A DNA stretch of 64,000 nucleotides from an uncultured Caulobacterales bacterium (lineage in GTDB: Bacteria; Pseudomonadota; Alphaproteobacteria; Caulobacterales; Maricaulaceae), in contig CANNER010000002.1 in NCBI GenBank assembly GCA_947503715.1, forward strand, positions 797,109 to 861,108, read 5' to 3'. The translations under genes and the position numbers were made by a program. Of the stretch, positions 57,259 to 64,000 are shown in pieces (position 1 is the stretch's first letter; every line of letters starts with the position of its first letter). Under the pieces are notes generated by a model. It had not been told where the DNA came from and ran no database searches. It was given only the letters and a program-made list of their open reading frames with translations.

Positions 57259-57651
57259 ATGGGGTTTGTAGAAGCCGTAAAATCAATGTTTTCAAATTGG
57301 TCTGATTTTAAAACGCGGGCCTCGCGATCTGAATATTGGTGGGGCTATTTGGGTATGATTATCTTTGCATTTATTGCTGGATTTATCATCGGGCTATTAA
57401 TGGCCGTTCTGGGGGATACAATTGGCTCAATTTTGATGCTCATACTTTATGTAATTATCATCGTGCCGTTGCTTGCAGTCGGTGTCCGTCGTCTACATGA
57501 TCTTGATAAAAGCGGGTGGTGGATGCTTATCAGCCTTATCCCGATTTTAGGTGGATTATACTTGCTCTATCTTTTCGTTCAAAAAGGAACAGATGGACCA
57601 AATCAATATGGTTCCGATCCGCTTGGAAGTGACTCCGCAGTTTTTAACTAG
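57259..57651 (+). CDS. DUF805 membrane protein (first of three)
   Basis: 130 residues, about three to four membrane helices. DUF805 signatures: FKTRASRSEYWWGYL near the N-terminus, VGVRRLHDLDKSGWWMLI, and the C-terminal GTDGPNQYGSDPLG. Function of the family is unknown; membrane-located. ATG with GAGGGAGAG upstream. DNA is somewhat AT-rich. A bidirectional terminator follows. Two paralogues lie at 58675 and 61689. Confidence 0.92.
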   Translation: MGFVEAVKSMFSNWSDFKTRASRSEYWWGYLGMIIFAFIAGFIIGLLMAVLGDTIGSILMLILYVIIIVPLLAVGVRRLHDLDKSGWWMLISLIPILGGLYLLYLFVQKGTDGPNQYGSDPLGSDSAVFN

Positions 57652-57675
57652 ATCGCTAAACGAATAAAGAATCAG

Positions 57676-57706
57676 AAAAGCCCGATCTCGCGACCGGGCT
57701 TTTTTT
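57676..57706. terminator. bidirectional terminator
   Basis: Seven-bp stem AAGCCCG/CGGGCTT (57678-57684 with 57695-57701), about 10-nt loop, a seven-T run on the plus strand and a short AAAA run on the other side. It serves the DUF805 gene from the left and probably the convergent DUF1295 gene. Confidence 0.9.
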
Positions 57707-58601
57707 ATGATTTGGATTTCGGGGGCCACGGGAAAAAGCCGCTCGTGCGCTCTGCATATTCGCGGTATTTTTTACGCTTATTCATATCGCTTTCCAACAG
57801 GCTCTTACCGGACACATTGGTCAGCAGATAATTCATGATGATGGGGGCGAAAATTGTCGCCCAACCCCAGGGCGCTGAGCACGCCACCAGCCAGATGCCC
57901 CACCACATACAGGAATTGCCGAAATAATTCGGGTGGCGCGTATATTTCCACAGGCCTTTATCCATAACGGGTTTTTCGTCCTTCGGCCCGTCATAGTCTT
58001 TGTTGCGTTTGATAAAGCGGGCGAGTTGCCAATCGCCAATGGCTTCAAAGAGAAACCCGACCAACCAGAGCAGGGCACCGAAGATTGCGAGGATGCCAAT
58101 GTAAGTGTGGTCATATCCTTCAATTGACATTCTCTCCACACCATTAATGATACCCATGCTTTCCGGTGGGAAAACTCTCAATTCTGTCGCCATCGCCACC
58201 CAAACCGGCGCACTCACAATCATAATCAATAGGCCTTGCCCCCAATAGACCGAGAACAGCGTTCTCAACCGCCACGCCATCTCGCTCATGCCTTTTTTCT
58301 CGGCGCGTTTGCGCATATTCACGTAACGCTTATCCTCGCCGTGGCCGAGGTTCCGCTTCGCCAAATAGAGCGTCAGGCGCAGGCCCCAGATGATGGGTAG
58401 GGATGCCAACAGGATGAGATAGGGCGTCTTAACCGGCACAAGATAGAGGCAAACCGCCCCGACCAGTAAAAACCCAAACCCCCAGAATATATCCACGAGG
58501 CTCGCGTCTTTCGCGATAACACTCACAGCCCAGAGCGCGGTTAGCGCGCCAAAGACGACAACCGCCGCATGGGTGAAATAAACAAGAATATCGGTCAGCA
58601 T
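57705..58601 (-). CDS. DUF1295-family (steroid-reductase-like) membrane protein
   Basis: 298 residues from ATG 58601. Multi-helix, with the ICMT/steroid 5-alpha-reductase-type motif at the C-terminus: WKYTRHPNYFGNSCMWWGIWL. DUF1295 members are predicted membrane reductases or methyltransferases of unknown substrate. ATG 58601 (MLTDILVYF) preferred over the open frame to 58628. Monocistronic, divergent from the second DUF805 gene. Confidence 0.9.
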   Translation of the reverse strand: MLTDILVYFTHAAVVVFGALTALWAVSVIAKDASLVDIFWGFGFLLVGAVCLYLVPVKTPYLILLASLPIIWGLRLTLYLAKRNLGHGEDKRYVNMRKRAEKKGMSEMAWRLRTLFSVYWGQGLLIMIVSAPVWVAMATELRVFPPESMGIINGVERMSIEGYDHTYIGILAIFGALLWLVGFLFEAIGDWQLARFIKRNKDYDGPKDEKPVMDKGLWKYTRHPNYFGNSCMWWGIWLVACSAPWGWATIFAPIIMNYLLTNVSGKSLLESDMNKRKKYREYAERTSGFFPWPPKSKS

Positions 58602-58674
58602 GGGATCCCCCTTCAGGATAATGTGCACTTCATACGGGCTAGGCGGCCTTTCATGTCTTTGCTAGGTGTAATTT

Positions 58675-59094
58675 ATGACACCTGTGAAAGCCAACCTCTC
58701 CGCTTTTCGAAATATTTTTCGTTTCAATTCCCGTGCACCACGCAGTGAATTCTGGTGGGTCACCGCCACCCTGTTTGGCGGCGTGGTTCTGGCCACAATT
58801 ATTGATATGGCCGTCTTTGATGAAGGTCGTACCTATCCTGCCATCTACACCGTTGCGACTATTATGTTTATCGTATTTTACGCGACTTATATCTTAGTGA
58901 CGATTTCCGTCACGATTCGGCGATTACACGATATGGATATGAGCGGATGGTTTGCGCTCCTATTTTTTCTGGGCGGGTTGGGTTTTATCATTCTCGCGAT
59001 TATTTGCTCTCGCCAAGGGACGTTTGGACCGAATAGATTTGGCCCTGATCCGACATATAAAGAGGACGGCTGGGAAGCCGATATTTTCGGTTAA
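58675..59094 (+). CDS. DUF805 membrane protein (second of three)
   Basis: 139 residues, about four helices. SRAPRSEFWWVTATLFG, TIRRLHDMDMSGWFALLF and GTFGPNRFGPDP carry the DUF805 signatures. It differs clearly from the copies at 57259 and 61689, so they are old duplicates or separately acquired. AGGTG precedes the ATG. 89 bp before the MFS gene. Confidence 0.9.
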   Translation: MTPVKANLSAFRNIFRFNSRAPRSEFWWVTATLFGGVVLATIIDMAVFDEGRTYPAIYTVATIMFIVFYATYILVTISVTIRRLHDMDMSGWFALLFFLGGLGFIILAIICSRQGTFGPNRFGPDPTYKEDGWEADIFG

Positions 59095-59183
59095 TCCATC
59101 GCCTCTCGAAATAAGGGTAAGCTCTGCATCTATAACAGACTTTCTCCTCGCCAACGCGATTAAAAGCGCCTAGGGGGCGCGCC

Positions 59184-60428
59184 GTGAAACTCGCACTCCA
59201 ATCCATCGCAGCTTTATTGCTCGCGACATTCTTCCTTTACACGGGGAACGGCCTGCAGGGGACATTGCTGTCTGTCCGCGCAGGGATAGAGCAATTCCCG
59301 ACGGCGCTCATCGGGGTTTTGATGAGCGGTTATTATATCGGCTTCATCCTTGGGTGTCGGTTCGTGCCACGCATGATTGCGAGTGCGGGCCATATTCGAA
59401 CTTATGTTGCCTTGGCGTCCATTGCGTCATCCAGCGCTTTGGCGCATGCGATATTGGTTGAGCCCGCCGTCTGGGTTGGCCTTCGCGCGATTACGGGATT
59501 TTGCTTTGCGGGCATGGCGATGGTCATTGAGAGCTGGCTAAATGAACGCGCGACGAATGAAACCCGCGGGTCTATTCTCTCCATTTATCGGATCGTCGAT
59601 CTCGGCGCGTTGACCATCGGGAATGCGCTGCTCGGCCTCGCCAGCCCGACCACCTTTGTGCCTTTTGCGATTGTTTCCATCCTCGTGTCGCTGGCCTTAG
59701 TCCCGATTGCCCTGACAAATACGCAAGCGCCCAAACCCGTGGCGGTTGCGAAACTGGATGTTAAAGCCCTCTACCGCGTTTCGCCCGTCGGAGCTTTGGC
59801 GGCGCTGGCGACAGGATTGGCCAATGCCGCTTTCTGGTCCATGGGGCCGATCTTTGTGCAGCAAGGCGGGTACGGGCCTGAGATTATCGGCCTGTTCATG
59901 TCGACGGTCATTATCGGGGCCGCGATTTCGCAATGGCCGTTGGGTTTCCTCTCGGACAGAGTTGACCGCCGTTATGTCATTATGGGCTGCTGCGTGGCGA
60001 CTGTCATTTTCGCGCTCTCCATGAGTGCGTTTGCGCTGGATTCGCAAACCAGCCTCTTGGCTATCGGCGCAGTTTTCGGGGCTGTTCTGCTGCCGATCTT
60101 CGGCCTCTCCGTGGCCCATGCCAATGATTTGACCGACCCGGCGGAAAGCGTCGCGACCAATGGAGGGCTGCTCTTACTGCACGGACTGGGCGCGGTGTTC
60201 GGGGCTTTTGCGGGGGCGGGCGTCATGGCCCTTTTTGGTCCGGATGCGCTCTTCCTCTACATTGCCGCTATTTACACGATTATCTTTGCGTTGGTTTTGA
60301 TCCGGGTTCTGCAACGCAGCGATACGGGTGCCGATGAAAAAGAAACTTTTGTCCCCTTGGCTCGCAATGCGGCACCCACAGTGTTCGAACTGGGCGAGGA
60401 TGATCTCGCCACACTCGGGGAAGACTAA
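59184..60428 (+). CDS. MFS transporter, YcaD-like
   Basis: 414 residues, twelve predicted membrane helices. Start is GTG at 59184 with TAGGGGG upstream. The sequences NGLQGTLLSVRAGIEQFP, IGVLMSGYYIGFILG and GMAMVIESWLNERATNETRGSILSIYRIVDLGALTIGN are typical of the YcaD subfamily of MFS exporters. Substrate unknown; no ligand or regulator gene is adjacent. Confidence 0.92.
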   Translation: MKLALQSIAALLLATFFLYTGNGLQGTLLSVRAGIEQFPTALIGVLMSGYYIGFILGCRFVPRMIASAGHIRTYVALASIASSSALAHAILVEPAVWVGLRAITGFCFAGMAMVIESWLNERATNETRGSILSIYRIVDLGALTIGNALLGLASPTTFVPFAIVSILVSLALVPIALTNTQAPKPVAVAKLDVKALYRVSPVGALAALATGLANAAFWSMGPIFVQQGGYGPEIIGLFMSTVIIGAAISQWPLGFLSDRVDRRYVIMGCCVATVIFALSMSAFALDSQTSLLAIGAVFGAVLLPIFGLSVAHANDLTDPAESVATNGGLLLLHGLGAVFGAFAGAGVMALFGPDALFLYIAAIYTIIFALVLIRVLQRSDTGADEKETFVPLARNAAPTVFELGEDDLATLGED

Positions 60429-60437
60429 AGTCTTGAT

Positions 60438-61115
60438 TTATAAGCGCTGACCTTTCGCCGCGCGGCGGGCTTCCAGACTGTCGACAAAGCCGTGATTGAC
60501 ATCGCGGTGTTCCGCCTCATCTGCGCGCACGGCGATGATGACATCTGTTAGCCGCGCATTTTGCGGTAACTGCCAATAATCAATCGCAATTTGCGGGGCG
60601 GGGATATTCTCATGACGCCCGGCCTCAACCTCTGCCAAATAAGCGGTATAGCTGGTCACGGCTTCTTCTTCGAAGTAGCCGACGACGCGGTGCGCGGTCC
60701 GCGGCGCAAGGAGGTAGAGAAAGAAATAGGCATTATAGAATAGGAATTGGACGATCATGATCAGCACGCGCTCAAACCAATTGGGCTGTGCGACCTCGAT
60801 AAAGGTCATGAGGTGCATCCGCTCATTCTCGGCTTCGTCCAACAGGGTGCGGATCCACCCTTCATCATCCCTCATCCGGCGCAGGGAGGAGAGGTGTAAG
60901 AGTAACCCACCCACCATGCCCGGCACAGCCGCCACGGTTTCAAGAACAACGGCCCGATGCCCGTAACGTTTGGAGAAAAATGTATCGGCGAAGAAGCGTA
61001 GGAATTTGACGAAGGCAAAAGCGATCTTATCACTAATCGTTTTCGGCGCGACATGGGTGTCCAAAGGACGGTCCAGGTCGACAGTCCGCGGGGCGGGCTT
61101 CACATGGATCGTCAT
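60438..61115 (-). CDS. alternative oxidase (AOX), di-iron quinol oxidase
   Basis: 225 residues. All six iron ligands of AOX are in place: Glu59 (LET), Glu98 and His101 (NERMHL), Glu in the FEEEAV motif (149-151), Glu200 and His203 ([12 protein letters not shown]); the spacing 39/3/about 51/51/3 matches eukaryotic AOX. Two amphipathic/hydrophobic helices (66-80 and 115-137) fit interfacial membrane binding. It oxidises ubiquinol and reduces oxygen to water without pumping protons and resists cyanide and nitric oxide. A DCC-family protein lies 97 bp upstream on the same strand. Confidence 0.96.
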   Translation of the reverse strand: MTIHVKPAPRTVDLDRPLDTHVAPKTISDKIAFAFVKFLRFFADTFFSKRYGHRAVVLETVAAVPGMVGGLLLHLSSLRRMRDDEGWIRTLLDEAENERMHLMTFIEVAQPNWFERVLIMIVQFLFYNAYFFLYLLAPRTAHRVVGYFEEEAVTSYTAYLAEVEAGRHENIPAPQIAIDYWQLPQNARLTDVIIAVRADEAEHRDVNHGFVDSLEARRAAKGQRL

Positions 61116-61212
61116 ACATAATCTCCGTCTGTTGCACTAGATAGATGGGGAGGGTTCGCGCGTCGGGAAGCTCCGGCGACGGGGAATAGCTATGCAAAAA
61201 TGCGAGACGGCT

Positions 61213-61584
61213 TTAATGGCGGCGCGTTCGGCGATGCCAGCTTTGCCAGCGTAAAAAAACGCGATAGGCAACTTGCGTGATCTGCCGAATTCCGGGAACG
61301 GAAAATAACCAGGCGGCGCGGCGTAAGCCCGGCAGGGCCCGCCAGATGCGGGCAAAGGCGTCAACGCCGATATGCCACTCTGTCTCGTGAAGATCGCGCA
61401 CATGAAAGCGACCCAGCAGGTCTTCGCGCGTTTTCCCGGCGGGCAGGGCGTCATCCGCCAATGTTTCAATCGCGGTCCAGCGAATGCGCGCTTGCTTGTC
61501 CATCTTCGCGTAGAGATCGACTTCCCACCGACAAATCGGACAGCCGCCATCATAATAAACATCGATTTGGGGTATCTGGGTCAT
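61213..61584 (-). CDS. DCC-family (DUF393) thiol-disulfide protein
   Basis: 123 residues from ATG 61584 (frame open to 61644). The motif YYDGGCPICRWEVDLY holds the redox pair Cys15 and Cys18 of the DCC family, with a basic C-terminal end (WQSWHRRTRRH). DCC proteins are thioredoxin-fold, predicted thiol oxidoreductases. Same strand and upstream of AOX, so perhaps co-expressed. Confidence 0.88.
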   Translation of the reverse strand: MTQIPQIDVYYDGGCPICRWEVDLYAKMDKQARIRWTAIETLADDALPAGKTREDLLGRFHVRDLHETEWHIGVDAFARIWRALPGLRRAAWLFSVPGIRQITQVAYRVFLRWQSWHRRTRRH

Positions 61585-61688
61585 AGCGTTGAGATAGGCC
61601 GAAATCGCGTCACCGCAATGCGGCATTCTACTTACGGTCGCCACCGAGGCCTCTTGTCGGGCGAGAAAACGTCCCGTATCGCGCTGTC

Positions 61689-62159
61689 ATGAATTTTATT
61701 GATTCCATCAAAACCTGTTTTCGAAAATATGCGTCATTCCACGGACGGGCGATGCGGTCCGAATTCTGGTGGTTTCAGTTGTTTACAACGATTGTGACTT
61801 ACGGAGCCATGACAATTGACCATATTGCTTTGGGTTACACATTTGAAGACGTTGCGACGCCGTTGGCCGTTATTGTGATACTCGTGATTTTAGTTCCGAG
61901 TGCCTCTGTCACGGCGCGCCGTCTACATGACATCGGTTGGTCTGGATGGGTACAGCTGCCCGTATTTCTGACCTATTCTGCCTATTTTGATATCTGGAAT
62001 CCCGGTTTCAGCCTATCGATAACAGGCACAACGCTCATGATCATTGGTATGTTGGCTTGGATGGGGCTCTTACTCATTCTCATCAAAGACAGTCAGCCTT
62101 CGACGAACAAATACGGTCCTAATCCCAAGACACCCGACATGGGTACCGTGTTCAGCTAA
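61689..62159 (+). CDS. DUF805 membrane protein (third of three)
   Basis: 156 residues, about four to five helices. FHGRAMRSEFWWFQLF, VTARRLHDIGWSGWVQLPV and PSTNKYGPNPK are DUF805 signatures. Longest of the three paralogues. Its stop overlaps the convergent rlmB-like gene by 4 bp. Confidence 0.9.
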   Translation: MNFIDSIKTCFRKYASFHGRAMRSEFWWFQLFTTIVTYGAMTIDHIALGYTFEDVATPLAVIVILVILVPSASVTARRLHDIGWSGWVQLPVFLTYSAYFDIWNPGFSLSITGTTLMIIGMLAWMGLLLILIKDSQPSTNKYGPNPKTPDMGTVFS

Positions 62160-63088
62160 CCCCGCCGCGCCTCATAAAGCGCAATCCCAGCGGCTGTCGC
62201 GACGTTCAGGCTCTCTGCTTCGCCCACCACCGCACCACTACGCATCGGGATACGGGCGAGGCGGTCGCAGGTTTTACGGACCCGCTCTCGCAGGCCCGGG
62301 CCTTCCGCGCCCATGACAATGACCTGTCTCACGCCAGGGATGAAAGCGTCAGACAGTTCTATGTCTGTCTCCCCTGCCAGCCCTGTCACTTGCCAGCCAA
62401 TACGCTGCAGGTTCTGGAGCGTGTTGGCGATGTTGGTCTCGAGGCAGACCGGAATCGTCTCAAGGCACCCGACCGCGACTTTGGCTAGGGCACCTGAAAG
62501 CGGCGGGGCCTTACGCGTCTGCATGACGAGGGCGCTGACCCCGAAGGCCGAACACAGTCGCAGCATCGCGCCGACATTATGCGGGTCCGTAATTTGGTCG
62601 AGTACGAGGATCAATCCGTCCTCGCCCGCATTATCTGCGATGACTTCGAGAGGTTGCCATTCCAATGGCGCGGCTTTGACCGCGATTCCCTGATGGACGG
62701 TACTCTTGGGCAGAAGCCGGTCCAGCGCTTGCGGGTCGACGACCTGAGGCACAGCCCCGCCTGAGGGCAGGTCTAGACGGTTTTGTGCGGCTTCCGTGAT
62801 CAGGACTTCATGGATTGTTCGACGGGGGTTATTCAGCACCGCGAGGCAGGCATGTGTACCCCAAATCCAACCTGACCCGCCTTCACGCCGGGATTGTGTG
62901 CGTTTCTTGCGGCCCCCTGACTTTTTCGGCGGGCGGGGTGTCGTGGTTGCGCCGTGGCTCTTTGCCCCGTAAGCGCGTTTAGGGGCGTCAGCGGACGGCC
63001 CCTTCATGCCACGGCTCCGCAGGGACATTTTTTGTCCTTTTGGGCCTGTTTTTCTTTGCGACTGGGTATTGCGCGAGGCGTTTTTCAT
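62156..63088 (-). CDS. rlmB: TrmH/SpoU-family rRNA 2'-O-methyltransferase (RlmB-like)
   Basis: 310 residues. A 65-residue basic, disordered N-terminal extension precedes the substrate-binding domain (GSGWIWGTHACLAVLNNPRRTIHEVL), then the knotted SPOUT domain with LDQITDPHNVGAMLRLC, VIVMGAEGPGLRERV and the C-terminal SLNVATAAGIALYEARRG. The G2251 of 23S rRNA is the usual RlmB target; the closest other possibility is another TrmH-family enzyme. Located just upstream of tRNA genes on the other strand. Confidence 0.92.
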   Translation of the reverse strand: MKNASRNTQSQRKTGPKGQKMSLRSRGMKGPSADAPKRAYGAKSHGATTTPRPPKKSGGRKKRTQSRREGGSGWIWGTHACLAVLNNPRRTIHEVLITEAAQNRLDLPSGGAVPQVVDPQALDRLLPKSTVHQGIAVKAAPLEWQPLEVIADNAGEDGLILVLDQITDPHNVGAMLRLCSAFGVSALVMQTRKAPPLSGALAKVAVGCLETIPVCLETNIANTLQNLQRIGWQVTGLAGETDIELSDAFIPGVRQVIVMGAEGPGLRERVRKTCDRLARIPMRSGAVVGEAESLNVATAAGIALYEARRG

Positions 63089-63230
63089 CTTTATAGGTCC
63101 GGCGGATTATAGACATCGACTCTGTGAACGACGCGGCTAACAGTTTTCACCGCGAAGTGACAGAGCGTTTTTTGTTGGAGGCAACGAAACATTTTATTTG
63201 GTCCTGATGGGCGGAATAAAACACTGAAAT

Positions 63231-63315
63231 GGAGGGATGGCCGAGTGGTTAAAGGCGTCAGACTGTAAATCTGATCACTATGTGTACGTTGGTTCGAATC
63301 CAGCTCCCTCCACCA
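63231..63315 (+). tRNA. tRNA-Tyr (GTA)
   Basis: 85 nt with encoded CCA. Acceptor stem GGAGGGA/TCCCTCC, D-arm with GTGGTTAAAGGC, anticodon loop ACTGTAAAT with anticodon GTA, a long variable arm of class II type (Tyr) and T-arm GGTTCGAATCC. Start of a tRNA-Tyr, tRNA-Gly, tuf cluster. Confidence 0.97.
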
Positions 63316-63359
63316 CCAGTTTGTTTCCGGTGCTAAAAACAGAAAGCAAAATGAACACA

Positions 63360-63433
63360 GCGGGCGTTGTGTAGTGGTAAGACCTCAGCCTTCCAAGCTG
63401 ATGACGCGAGTTCGATTCTCGCCGCCCGCTCCA
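63360..63433 (+). tRNA. tRNA-Gly (TCC)
   Basis: 74 nt with encoded CCA. Acceptor GCGGGCG/CGCCCGC, D-arm with TAGTGGTAAGAC, anticodon TCC in CTTCCAA, T-arm GAGTTCGATTCTC. It is 44 bp after tRNA-Tyr and 127 bp before tuf, probably one transcript. Confidence 0.97.
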
Positions 63434-63560
63434 AGTTTTCTTCGCATTTTGCGAAGATTGCGGCTTCTCTTTCCACTGTCGGAGAGCGAAGTGAATAAAT
63501 TCTTAACCGACCGCGTCGCCATAGGGGTGTCAAGGTCACAACATGTGAGTGAGACACGAC

Positions 63561-64000
63561 ATGGCAAAAGAGAAGTTTGAGCGGACTAAGCCGCATGCGA
63601 ATATCGGCACGATTGGTCACGTTGACCATGGTAAGACGACATTGACGGCGGCGATCACGAAGTATTTCGGTGATTTCCAGGCCTATGACCAGATTGATGG
63701 TGCGCCGGAAGAAAAAGCGCGTGGGATCACGATTTCCACAGCTCACGTTGAGTATGAGACGGAAAACCGTCACTATGCCCACGTCGATTGTCCCGGACAT
63801 GCTGACTACGTGAAGAACATGATCACTGGTGCGGCCCAAATGGATGGCGGTATCTTGGTTGTGAACGCGGCTGACGGCCCAATGCCACAGACACGTGAGC
63901 ACATCCTGCTCGCCCGTCAGGTTGGTGTTCCGGCGCTCGTCGTTTACATGAACAAGGTTGACCAGGTTGATGATGAAGAGCTTCTTGAGCTCGTCGAGAT
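63561..64000 (+). CDS. tuf: elongation factor Tu, 3' end outside window
   Basis: The first ~146 residues of EF-Tu: [20 protein letters not shown]-loop GHVDHGKTT, switch [23 protein letters not shown] and NKVD. The rest lies beyond the right edge. It delivers aminoacyl-tRNA to the ribosome. Downstream of the two tRNA genes. The name tufA or tufB cannot be assigned. Confidence 0.99.
   Translation, partial: MAKEKFERTKPHANIGTIGHVDHGKTTLTAAITKYFGDFQAYDQIDGAPEEKARGITISTAHVEYETENRHYAHVDCPGHADYVKNMITGAAQMDGGILVVNAADGPMPQTREHILLARQVGVPALVVYMNKVDQVDDEELLELVE

Noticed and set aside
63333..63902. A 189-codon minus-strand open frame
   Set aside because: Antisense to tRNA-Gly and tuf; no coding signal.

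Overview
The window is a gene-dense chromosomal segment of an alphaproteobacterium, most like the Caulobacterales/Hyphomonadales group of stalked or budding marine bacteria. This rests on recognised genes: a DivL-type pseudo-kinase with Tyr in place of the H-box His (28-31 kb), a ChvI/ChvG two-component pair beside EIIA-Man and HPr (21-25 kb), a Mic60/mitofilin-like gene between hemD and hemY (18 kb), alphaproteobacterial AddA/AddB, an AccD that has lost its zinc-finger cysteines, and a CIRCE-controlled groESL. No rRNA, CRISPR array, transposase or prophage is visible. No replication origin was recognised.

Layout. 0-1 kb: fabA-fabB (unsaturated fatty acid synthesis), fabB running off the left edge. 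1-3.3 kb: TPR protein, HAD phosphatase, a gene-free stretch that may hold a structured RNA, and a small exported protein. 3.3-5.6 kb: a likely restriction-modification pair, a DpnA-like adenine methyltransferase and an AT-rich PD-(D/E)XK protein. 5.6-8 kb: groES-groEL with CIRCE and several hairpins. 8.5-9.5 kb: an AT-rich island with an HNH endonuclease. 9.6-14.3 kb: M16 peptidase lipoprotein, small lipoprotein, cytochrome P450. 14.3-15.1 kb: gene-poor, with inverted repeats. 15.1-20.7 kb: YciI-tsaD, then divergent hemC-hemD-mic60-hemY. 20.7-25.6 kb: YggT, exported protein, chvI, chvG, ptsM, ptsH and a TonB-C lipoprotein; hprK is not there. 25.7-29.2 kb: GDP-sugar genes and glmM. 29.3-41.9 kb: divL, a frameshifted membrane protein gene, ferredoxin, then the overlapping run tsaE-amgK-murU-addB-addA followed by trxA. 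42-45 kb: redoxin, folC, accD. 45-49.8 kb: DUF6445 protein, TPR membrane protein, trpA, DUF418 protein. 49.9-52.9 kb: AT-rich lipoprotein, trpB, an opposite-strand small gene, trpF. 52.9-57.7 kb: TonB-dependent receptor, DUF1328, rpoN. 57.2-62.2 kb: three DUF805 paralogues interspersed with a DUF1295 protein, an MFS transporter, an alternative oxidase and a DCC thiol protein. 62.2-64 kb: rlmB-like methyltransferase, tRNA-Tyr, tRNA-Gly and the start of tuf.

How the genes fit together: the window is mostly housekeeping (heme, tryptophan, fatty acid and cell-wall precursor synthesis, recombination, chaperones) plus cell-cycle and envelope signalling (DivL, ChvIG, RpoN, PTS). Accessory insertions stand out by low GC: the restriction gene (4.3-5.6 kb), the HNH island (8.5-9.5 kb) and the lipoprotein translationally coupled to trpB (49.9-50.4 kb). 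No complete new multi-gene system is evident. The best leads are the restriction-modification pair, the hairpin array in the groES-groEL spacer, the altered HPr in a locus lacking hprK, the interrupted trp cluster, the alternative oxidase pair, and several unassigned palindromic or RNA-like elements. All calls come from reading sequence and translations by eye; no database search was run.
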